Positions 44,448 to 50,949 of a DNA stretch of 50,949 nucleotides are shown one piece after another. The translations under genes were made by a program, and so were the position numbers. The stretch is from Arthrobacter sp. (lineage in GTDB: Bacteria; Actinomycetota; Actinomycetes; Actinomycetales; Micrococcaceae). Within the stretch, counting starts at the first letter, position 1. Each line of letters opens with the position of its first letter. The notes below the pieces were generated by a model. It had not been told where the DNA came from, searched no databases, and saw only the letters and a program-made list of their open reading frames with translations. The DNA is taken from contig JAPSIT010000003.1 in the NCBI GenBank assembly GCA_031178585.1, positions 1 through 50,949 on the forward strand, read 5' to 3'.

Positions 44448-45926
44448 CTAGCTCCGGGGAGCGGGGCCCTCGGCTTCGCCATCTGACTCTCCCTCTCCGC
44501 CGTTGCCTGCCGGGCCAGTGTCCTCACCTGCACCGGTGCCGTCTGCCGCAGCGCCATCTTCTGCCGTGCCCGCCTTAGGCGTGTCGAACCCGCCGTCCAA
44601 TAGCTTCAGCAGGGCGTCGTCAACTTCGCTGTCGCTGGCCTCTGCCAGCTGCCGGCGGCCACTGAACCCCTTCGGATCGTCCAGGTCCTCAGCCGTGGGC
44701 AGCAGGTCCGGATGCTTCCAGATGGCGTCCCGGCCCTCGATGCCGCGTTCCTGCTTGAGCGAGGCCCACAGGGTCGCCGCTTCCCGCAGCCGGCGGGGAC
44801 GCAGCTCCAGCCCCACGAGAGAGGCGAACGCGTGCTCGGCAGGACCTCCCGTGGCCCGGCGCCGCCGGACGGTTTCGCGGAGCGCGGCAGCGGAGGGGAG
44901 GACCTTTTCAGTGGCCGCGGCCGTGAGTTCGTCAACCCAGCCCTCAACAAGGGCCAGCGCGGTTTCCAGCTTTTGGAGGGCCTGCTCCTGTGCCGGGGTC
45001 CGCTGGGGCATGAAGACACCTTGGGACAGGGCTTCCTGGATGCCCTCCGGGTTGCTCGGATCAAGGTCGCGGGCAAGCTCTTCAATCCGGGAGGTGTCGA
45101 TGTGGATGCCCCGGGCGTATGCCTCGATGGCGCCCAGCAGGTGGCCGCGCAGCCAGGGAACCTGGACGAACAGTCGGGCGTGGGCTGCTTCGCGGACCGC
45201 CAGGAATAACCGGATGTCGTTCTCGGGAAGGCTGAGTCCTTCCCCGAACTTCGCCACGTTGCTCGGGAGGAGCGCCATTTCGAGGTCGGCGAGCGGAACG
45301 CCGATGTCGGTGGAGCTGACAACGTCAGCGGACAGCGCGCCGATCGCCTGTCCCAGCTGCATGCCGAAGATGGCGCCGCCCATGTTCTGCAGCATGGACG
45401 AAGCCCCGCCCATCATGGACTTCATTTCCTCGGGCATTTGCTCCGTCATGGCGGAGGACAGGGCGTTGGCGACGCTGTTGGCCACGGGTTCGGTGAGCCG
45501 CTTCCACGTGCCCAGGGTCTCCTCGACCCATTCCGCACGGGACCAGGCCTTGCCGATCAGGCCGGTCGCCGGAAGATCCGTGACCTGGTCCAGCCACAGC
45601 TCGGCCAGCCTCAGGGCCTCGTCGACTTCCCGAGACTGCGCCGTCGTGACGGACGGGTCAGAGCTGCTGGCGGCCACCCTGCGGGCATTGTCATGGGCCA
45701 GTTTCCAGTTCACGGGGCCCTCGGAAGGGGCGCTCATCATAGCCTGGACCTGTGAGAACATCTGCGCCAGGAGATTGGGGTCGTCAGGCAGGCCGGCGGC
45801 CTTGGCCAGCTCCGCGGGGTCGATGTTGCCCATGCCCTTGCCGCCCATGAGGTTCTGCAGCATCTCTGCCAGCGGATCCTTCGGATTGTCGTCGCCGTTG
45901 GACGGATTAAGTGGGTTGGAGCTCAT
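44448..45926 (-). CDS. DUF2342 zinc-dependent metalloprotease-like protein
   Basis: 492 residues, soluble. Family landmarks are the N-terminal NPKDPLAEMLQNLMGG, FGMQLGQAIGALSADVVSSTDIG, LLPSNVAKFGEGLSLP and VREAAHARLFVQVPWLRGHLL. EAAHARLF replaces a classical HExxH; the family is annotated as zinc-dependent hydrolase/metallopeptidase but proof is thin. The C-terminus is a disordered Ala/Gly/Glu tail. Homologous to Rv3195 of Mycobacterium tuberculosis, from memory, and again next to the PDZ and UPF0182 genes. ATG start; diverges from the PDZ gene across 221 bases that hold an imperfect repeat TCACGC/GCGTGA (45963-45983). Confidence 0.85.
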   Translation of the reverse strand: MSSNPLNPSNGDDNPKDPLAEMLQNLMGGKGMGNIDPAELAKAAGLPDDPNLLAQMFSQVQAMMSAPSEGPVNWKLAHDNARRVAASSSDPSVTTAQSREVDEALRLAELWLDQVTDLPATGLIGKAWSRAEWVEETLGTWKRLTEPVANSVANALSSAMTEQMPEEMKSMMGGASSMLQNMGGAIFGMQLGQAIGALSADVVSSTDIGVPLADLEMALLPSNVAKFGEGLSLPENDIRLFLAVREAAHARLFVQVPWLRGHLLGAIEAYARGIHIDTSRIEELARDLDPSNPEGIQEALSQGVFMPQRTPAQEQALQKLETALALVEGWVDELTAAATEKVLPSAAALRETVRRRRATGGPAEHAFASLVGLELRPRRLREAATLWASLKQERGIEGRDAIWKHPDLLPTAEDLDDPKGFSGRRQLAEASDSEVDDALLKLLDGGFDTPKAGTAEDGAAADGTGAGEDTGPAGNGGEGESDGEAEGPAPRS

Positions 45927-46147
45927 GATCCCGCCGATCGTCGGTGTGACTATTAATCACCTTCACGCTACCCCTGTGCGTGAGCGGCTGTCTGCCGAAA
46001 GACGATCCGTTCGCTGTAGGCAAAGAGCGATCACGGCGCCCGGAAGCGTAGTGTTAGTAGTCGAAATGTTTACAGGCTGCAGCGGGCTGTCCGCATGTGC
46101 AGCCGCAGCGCCGCGTTGGTCTGCCGCGGCGCGGAGAGGTCCTTTTT

Positions 46148-47296
46148 GTGACGATAACCAAGGGCAACCAGCCCTCAGAGGAGTCCGCCGCTCCCGATGT
46201 CGGCGGCGCATCCGCTGACGCTGTCGGGACACGCCCAGCAGCAACGCGTGATCCAAAAATTTCCGCAACGATGCTGTCGGGGCTTATTGCCCTCGTTCTC
46301 GGGGTGACAGTCTCGATACTGCCGGTCCCGTACGTTATCGAGTCGCCGGGGCCGACGTACAACACCCTAGGCACGGACAGGGGCAAGCCGGTCATCAGCG
46401 TCACGGGACGCGACACCTATCCGGCCAAGGGCAACCTGAACCTCACCACCGTCTATGTCGACGGCGGACCTAACTCCACCGTCAGCGTCTTCGAAGCGTT
46501 TTCCGCATGGCTCGACGGTTCCAAAGCCGTTTATCCGCAGGAGCTGATATTCCCGGAGGGCGTCACCAGGGAGCAGTCCCAGCAGGAAAGCGCGGTGGCC
46601 ATGGCCACGTCGCAGGAAAATGCCATGGCCTCTGCGCTGAAGGAACTCGACATACCTTTCGGACAAAAGCTGGAGGTCGGCGACCTGTCCGATGGCTCGG
46701 CCTCGGAAGGGAAACTGCGGCCCGGCGACGTTTTCACCTCGATTAACGGCAAGCCAATCGCCACCCTTGCAGTTGTCCAAAAGGAACTGGCAGCCGGAAA
46801 CGGCAAGGCAGTGACCGTCGTGGTGGACCGAGCCGGCAAGCCCGTCACCGAAACCGTGACGCCTAAACGCAGCGAGACAGGCAGGTTCATCCTCGGGGTC
46901 CTCCTCAAATACCGCTTCACGTTCCCGTTTGACGTCAAGATCTCGCTGGAACAGGTCGGCGGGCCGAGCGCCGGGATGATGTTTGCCTTGGGCATCATCG
47001 ACACGGTGACCCCCGGGGATCTCACGGGCGGCAAGCACATCGCCGGCACTGGAACCATCACTCCGGACGGCGCCGTCGGGCCCATCGGGGGAGTGGCCGT
47101 GAAGATGCACGGTGCCAGGGCCGACGGCGCAACGATGTTCCTCGCGCCTGCCGAGAACTGTCCCCAGGTTGCGGGCAACGTCCCGGAGGGCCTGCAGGTC
47201 GTAAAAGTGGAGAACCTGAAAGAGGCCAGGCGCGCGGTGGAAATGGCTGCGAGCGGATTGGACACATCGGGCCTTCCGTCCTGCGCCAACAACTAG
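46148..47296 (+). CDS. PDZ and Lon-type membrane serine protease (YlbL family)
   Basis: 382 residues. After a 40-residue cytosolic leader, one transmembrane helix (TMLSGLIALVLGVTVSILPV) leads to YVIESPGPTYNTLG, the family signature. A PDZ domain follows (KLRPGDVFTSINGKPIATL), then a Lon-type catalytic domain with Ser274 in GGPSAGMMFALGI and Lys319 in VAVKMHGA, the Ser-Lys dyad at the expected spacing. The protease domain should face outside. Two cysteines in the tail (NCPQV, LPSCANN) may form a disulfide. GTG with GGAGAGG 8 bases upstream; the ORF opening at 46097 has no binding site. Matches Rv3194c in my memory. Confidence 0.9.
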   Translation: MTITKGNQPSEESAAPDVGGASADAVGTRPAATRDPKISATMLSGLIALVLGVTVSILPVPYVIESPGPTYNTLGTDRGKPVISVTGRDTYPAKGNLNLTTVYVDGGPNSTVSVFEAFSAWLDGSKAVYPQELIFPEGVTREQSQQESAVAMATSQENAMASALKELDIPFGQKLEVGDLSDGSASEGKLRPGDVFTSINGKPIATLAVVQKELAAGNGKAVTVVVDRAGKPVTETVTPKRSETGRFILGVLLKYRFTFPFDVKISLEQVGGPSAGMMFALGIIDTVTPGDLTGGKHIAGTGTITPDGAVGPIGGVAVKMHGARADGATMFLAPAENCPQVAGNVPEGLQVVKVENLKEARRAVEMAASGLDTSGLPSCANN

Positions 47297-47478
47297 ACTA
47301 AAGGTAGGAACTAAGGCCCATCGCCGCTCGTGGCACTTAATGACAGCCCGCTGCGGGTTGCGTGGCGGGCCGAGGAAGCTGATCGCGTCCTACGCCCCGG
47401 TGCTATGCGCGACGCAGCGCCTGTTCTTGGAAACAAGTAAATATGAACAGCAATTGACCAAGCTATGAGGTACAGAGT

Positions 47479-50466
47479 TTGTCCCGACCTGCCAGCCCCG
47501 CCCCGCCCGGAAGACTCCAGCCAAAGCGCGGTGCCCTGACGCCGACGCTCATTGTCGTTGCGCTGGTTGTCGTCGGGTTCATCTTCTTCGCCAACGTGTG
47601 GACGGATGTCCTCTGGTACCAGCAGCTGGGCTTCTTTGAAGTCTTCCTGACAGAAAACCTGGCACGGATCGCCATCTTCGCAGCAGGATTTGCCCTCATG
47701 TTCGCGGGTGTCTTCTTCGCGATCCGCATCGCGTACCACGCCCGCCCGGTTTACGCCCCTGACTCCGAGATCCGGGACAACCTCAACAGGTACCAGGCGC
47801 AGCTGGAACCTGTCCGGCGCGTCGTCATGATCGGCCTTCCCGTGATGTTTGGCTTGTTCGCTGGCAGCGCGGCGTCAAGCCAGTGGCAGAAGGTGCTGCT
47901 GTTCTTCAACCAGGAACCGTTCGGACAGAACGACCCGGAGTTCGGCCTTGACATCAGTTTTTACCTCATGACGCTCCCGTTCCTGGGCTTCATCGTCGGA
48001 TTCCTCATCAGCGTGGCCGTCATCGCGGGTATCGCGGGCATTCTGACGCATTACCTCTATGGCAGCATCCGCATCATGGAACGCGGTATTTTCACCAGCC
48101 GGGCGGCGCAGATCCATCTCGCGGTCACCGGCGCCTCATTCCTGGTGCTGCTCGGCATCAACTTCTGGCTGGACCGGTATGCCGCCGTCCAGAGCAGCAG
48201 CGGCAGGTGGGCCGGCGCCTTGTACACGGATGTCAATGCCGTCATCCCCACGAAGGCGATCCTGGCCGTCGCGGCCGTTCTCGTTGCGATCCTCTTTGTC
48301 ATTGCGGCAGTGATCGGCAGGTGGCGGCTGCCGCTCATCGGAACAGCCATGCTGGTCATCACCTCGATCCTTGCCGGCGGCGTTTATCCCTGGGTCATCC
48401 AGCAGTTCCAGGTTCGGCCGTCAGAACAGACCCTCCAAAACGAATACATCGAACGCAATATCGGCATGACCCGGGCGGCCTATGGCCTGGACCAAGTCAC
48501 CATGGAGCGGTACAACGCCACCACCAACGCCACCACCGGTGCGCTGGCCAAGGATGCGCAGACCACGGCCAACATCCGGCTGCTGGACCCCAACCTGATC
48601 TCCGATGCGTTCTCCCAACTGGAGCAGTATCGGCCCTATTACCAATTCCCCAAAGCGTTGAACGTGGACCGGTATCTGGTCGACGGCAAGGTCCAGGACA
48701 CCGTCATCGCCGTCCGCGAACTGAACCCTGACGGGCTCAGCCCCGACCAGCAGTCATGGCTGAACCGGCACGTTGTATACACCCACGGCTACGGTGTGGT
48801 GGCCGCCAAGGGAAACAAGTTCACCGCTGACGGCAAGCCCGAGTTCCTGCAGTCGGGCATTCCCTCCACGGGCGTGCTCGGCACGGACGAAACGTACGAG
48901 CCCCGTATCTACTTTGGTGAGGACTCTCCGGAATATTCGATCGTGGGCGCGCCGGAAGGCGCACCTCACCGCGAGCAGGACCGTCCCTCGGGCAGGGATA
49001 CGGGCGGTGAGACGCAGTACACGTTCACCGGCAACGGCGGCCCGAATGTCGGCAGCTTCCTCAACCGGGTCCTGTACTCGATCAAGTTCCAGTCCTCGGA
49101 TCTGCTGCTTTCCGACGGAGTCAATGAGGCTTCCCAGATCCTTTATGAACGCAATCCCCGCGACCGCGTGGAAAAGGTGGCGCCCTACCTGACAGTGGAC
49201 GGCAATGCTTATCCTGCCGTGGTCGACGGCCGGGTCAAGTGGATCGTGGACGGCTACACCACGAGCCAGTACTACCCTTACTCGCAGCAGGCCCAGCTTT
49301 CGGATGCCACTGCTGACTCACAGACCACTGCCGGCCGCAGCGTCGCCTTGCCCAACAGCACGGTGAACTACATCCGTAACTCCGTGAAGGCCACCGTGGA
49401 TGCGTACGACGGCTCGGTCACGCTATACGCCTGGGATGATCAGGACCCGCTGCTGAAGGCGTGGCAGAAGGTCTTCCCGACCTCACTCAAGCCCTACTCC
49501 GAAATGTCCGCCGACGTCATGAGCCACGTCCGCTACCCGGAGGACCTCTTCAAGGTCCAGCGCGAGCTGCTGGGGCGCTACCACGTCACCGACCCGGTCA
49601 GCTTCTACAAGAACGACGACGCGTGGAGCGTCCCGAACGATCCCACCGTTTCGGAGGACGTCAAGCAGCCTCCGTTCTACATGTCGCTGCAGATGCCCGG
49701 CCAGGAGAAGCCGGCGTTCCAGCTCACGTCGTCGTTCATCCCGCAGGTTGTGGACGGAAACGCGAGGAACGTCCTGTACGGCTTCCTGGCCGCTGATTCG
49801 GATGCCGGCAGCGAGAAGGGCGTGAAGGCCGATTCCTATGGAAAACTCAGGCTCCTGCAGGTGCCGCCGGAGGCCCAGGTGCCCGGACCGGGCCAGGCGC
49901 AGAACAAGTTCAACTCCGACCCGACCGTTTCACAGGCCCTCAACCTGCTCCGTCAGGGTGCCTCGGATGTCCTGAACGGCAACCTCCTCACGCTCCCTGT
50001 CGGTGGCGGCCTGCTGTACGTCCAGCCGGTGTACCTGCGCTCGACTGGTGAAACGTCGTACCCCACGCTGCAGCGAGTGCTGGTGGCCTTCGGTGACAAG
50101 ATCGGGTTTGCCCCCACCTTGGACGAGGCCCTCAACCAGCTCTTCGGGGGTGACTCCGGGGCTGCGGCGGGTGACTCTGCCAACAACGGCCAGACGCCTC
50201 CGACAGTCGGCGGAGGCGGAACGCCTGCCCCGGGAACAACTGACGCCCGCGCCGAACTGAAGGCGGCGCTGGCCGAAGCCAATGCCGCGGTCCAGGCAGG
50301 ACAGGAAGCGCTAGGCAAGGGTGACTTCGCGGGGTACGGCGAGCAGCAGAAGAAGCTGAACGCCGCACTCCAGAAGGCCATCGACGCCGAGGCGAAGATC
50401 GCCGCGACCACTCCGGCGTCGGAGCCGTCCCCGTCGGCGACGCCGGCTCCGACACCCAGCAGCTAA
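47479..50466 (+). CDS. UPF0182 family membrane protein
   Basis: 995 residues. Seven to eight membrane helices in the first 330 residues (e.g. [57 protein letters not shown]), with the family segment [17 protein letters not shown] between helices 1 and 2. A large extracellular part follows, with [40 protein letters not shown] and [19 protein letters not shown], all UPF0182 signatures. The C-terminus is a helical Ala/Gln segment and a Pro/Ser tail. Function unknown. TTG start with GAGG 8 bases upstream. Homolog of Rv3193c as I recall. Confidence 0.93.
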   Translation: MSRPASPAPPGRLQPKRGALTPTLIVVALVVVGFIFFANVWTDVLWYQQLGFFEVFLTENLARIAIFAAGFALMFAGVFFAIRIAYHARPVYAPDSEIRDNLNRYQAQLEPVRRVVMIGLPVMFGLFAGSAASSQWQKVLLFFNQEPFGQNDPEFGLDISFYLMTLPFLGFIVGFLISVAVIAGIAGILTHYLYGSIRIMERGIFTSRAAQIHLAVTGASFLVLLGINFWLDRYAAVQSSSGRWAGALYTDVNAVIPTKAILAVAAVLVAILFVIAAVIGRWRLPLIGTAMLVITSILAGGVYPWVIQQFQVRPSEQTLQNEYIERNIGMTRAAYGLDQVTMERYNATTNATTGALAKDAQTTANIRLLDPNLISDAFSQLEQYRPYYQFPKALNVDRYLVDGKVQDTVIAVRELNPDGLSPDQQSWLNRHVVYTHGYGVVAAKGNKFTADGKPEFLQSGIPSTGVLGTDETYEPRIYFGEDSPEYSIVGAPEGAPHREQDRPSGRDTGGETQYTFTGNGGPNVGSFLNRVLYSIKFQSSDLLLSDGVNEASQILYERNPRDRVEKVAPYLTVDGNAYPAVVDGRVKWIVDGYTTSQYYPYSQQAQLSDATADSQTTAGRSVALPNSTVNYIRNSVKATVDAYDGSVTLYAWDDQDPLLKAWQKVFPTSLKPYSEMSADVMSHVRYPEDLFKVQRELLGRYHVTDPVSFYKNDDAWSVPNDPTVSEDVKQPPFYMSLQMPGQEKPAFQLTSSFIPQVVDGNARNVLYGFLAADSDAGSEKGVKADSYGKLRLLQVPPEAQVPGPGQAQNKFNSDPTVSQALNLLRQGASDVLNGNLLTLPVGGGLLYVQPVYLRSTGETSYPTLQRVLVAFGDKIGFAPTLDEALNQLFGGDSGAAAGDSANNGQTPPTVGGGGTPAPGTTDARAELKAALAEANAAVQAGQEALGKGDFAGYGEQQKKLNAALQKAIDAEAKIAATTPASEPSPSATPAPTPSS

Positions 50467-50489
50467 GAGACCGCCGCCTGGCAGCGGCA

Positions 50490-50534
50490 CGAAAGGCCAG
50501 CCGTCGTTCCCCGAGGACGACGGCGGGCCTTTCG
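50490..50534 (+). terminator. terminator after the UPF0182 gene
   Basis: CGAAAGGCC (50490-50498) pairs with GGCCTTTCG (50526-50534); inside, CCGTCGT pairs with ACGACGG across a small AG/CG mismatch. A long GC-rich hairpin with a short TTT within the right arm. Confidence 0.75.
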
Positions 50535-50618
50535 CTTCGCCGGGGACCGTCAGTCCCGGCGCTGCCTGGTTATCGGTCCGGGTTTCCCGAAGGGAGACGA
50601 ACGTCACGCCTCCGCGAT

Positions 50619-50647
50619 TTGGCCTGCAGTTCACCTGCCGGTAGAGT
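50619..50647 (+). promoter_or_regulatory. promoter of the first initiator tRNA gene
   Basis: TTGGCC (50619-50624), 17 bases, TAGAGT (50642-50647). The -10 and the bases after it, TAGAGTTGAT, are repeated at 50843-50852 before the second tRNA gene, where no matching -35 is seen. Confidence 0.5.
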
Positions 50648-50658
50648 TGATGGTGCGA

Positions 50659-50732
50659 CGCGGGGTGGAGCAGTTCGGTAGCTCGCTGGGCTCATAACCC
50701 AGAGGTCACAGGTTCAAATCCTGTCCCCGCAA
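50659..50732 (+). tRNA. initiator tRNA-Met (anticodon CAT), copy 1
   Basis: 74 bases folding as a cloverleaf: acceptor CGCGGGG with CCCCGCA, leaving the C1-A72 mismatch that marks initiator tRNA; D arm GAGC-AGTTCGGTA-GCTC; anticodon stem CTGGG-CTCATAA-CCCAG with the three G-C pairs of initiators; T arm GGTTCAAATC. Discriminator A; the CCA end is not encoded. Confidence 0.97.
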
Positions 50733-50738
50733 CTGAGG

Positions 50739-50775
50739 AAAGGCCCGGATCACCGTCAGGTGGTCCGGGCCTTTT
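50739..50775 (+). terminator. terminator after tRNA copy 1
   Basis: AAAGGCCCGGATCACC (from 50739) pairs with GGTGGTCCGGGCCTTT through one G-T pair, with a GTCA loop and a TTTT end at 50772-50775. A strong stem 7 bases downstream of the tRNA. Confidence 0.9.
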
Positions 50776-50859
50776 GCTGTCCGACAGCCTTCCATTCCCT
50801 CGCCCGTGAGGAGGGGTGGCGCGGGCGGCCCGAAAAGTAGGGTAGAGTTGATCAAGCGA

Positions 50860-50933
50860 CGCGGGGTGGAGCAGTTCGGTAGCTCGCTGGGCTCATAACC
50901 CAGAGGTCACAGGTTCAAATCCTGTCCCCGCAA
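50860..50933 (+). tRNA. initiator tRNA-Met (anticodon CAT), copy 2
   Basis: Identical over all 74 bases to copy 1, 201 bases downstream, with the same TAGAGTTGAT element starting 17 bases upstream. Same C1-A72 mismatch and GGG/CCC anticodon stem. The terminator, if any, is cut off by the window end. Confidence 0.97.
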
Positions 50934-50949
50934 CTGAGAAGAGGCCCCG

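Noticed and set aside
43790..44448. whiB7 next to uvrD2, as in mycobacteria
   Set aside because: No WhiB four-cysteine protein is coded near uvrD2 on either strand; a YgjP-type metallopeptidase gene occupies the place.

Overview
The window is high-G+C DNA with tightly packed genes, many GTG starts, many four-base stop/start overlaps and several apparently leaderless genes. With the gene content (MoeZ, DUF3107, AdnAB, UvrD2, DUF2342, UPF0182, coproporphyrin-type heme genes) this points to an actinobacterium, most likely Micrococcaceae of the Arthrobacter/Pseudarthrobacter type. The genus call is inference from gene content and order.

Layout. (1) 1-7009: an accessory block on the + strand. It holds the end of a DNRLRE-type surface protein, a solitary HPr-kinase-like ATPase, a family 2 glycosyltransferase, a flippase-like membrane protein, a large polytopic GT-C-like protein, two small membrane proteins and a metallophosphoesterase. 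Every junction from the glycosyltransferase onward is a 4-base overlap. I read it as one unit for making and exporting a surface glycoconjugate; it is the best candidate here for an undescribed system. (2) 7084-13760: thiamin and sulfur-carrier genes. thiE diverges from a TPP-riboswitch-controlled thiO-thiS-thiG operon. Then come a pterin-dehydratase-like fusion, a small membrane protein, DUF3107, a TetR regulator with a palindrome at its promoter, and moeZ. (3) 13867-27415: a Tat-type exported protein, then heme synthesis: hemA on - and hemE, hemY, hemQ, hemH, hemC, hemD, hemB, hemL on +. This covers every step from glutamyl-tRNA to heme by the coproporphyrin-dependent route. A secreted Pro/Ala-rich protein and an LLM flavin oxidoreductase are embedded in it. 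(4) 27576-30282: methionine importer metN-metI-metQ on -. (5) 30565-43790: DNA repair and maintenance: a DEDDh exonuclease, an alkyltransferase-like protein overlapping adnA-adnB, a degenerate APH-fold protein, nudC and uvrD2. (6) 43790-50466: a YgjP-type metallopeptidase, the DUF2342 protein, a PDZ/Lon-type membrane protease and a UPF0182 membrane protein. (7) 50619-50949: two identical initiator tRNA-Met genes.

From memory of Mycobacterium tuberculosis, the genes from tetR/DUF3107 through moeZ, the alkyltransferase-like gene, adnA-adnB, nudC, uvrD2, DUF2342, PDZ and UPF0182 correspond to its Rv3193c-Rv3208A neighbourhood. Here that neighbourhood is split by the heme and methionine block. 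No stretch over 300 bases lacks a gene. I saw no CRISPR array, insertion sequence, integrase or phage gene.
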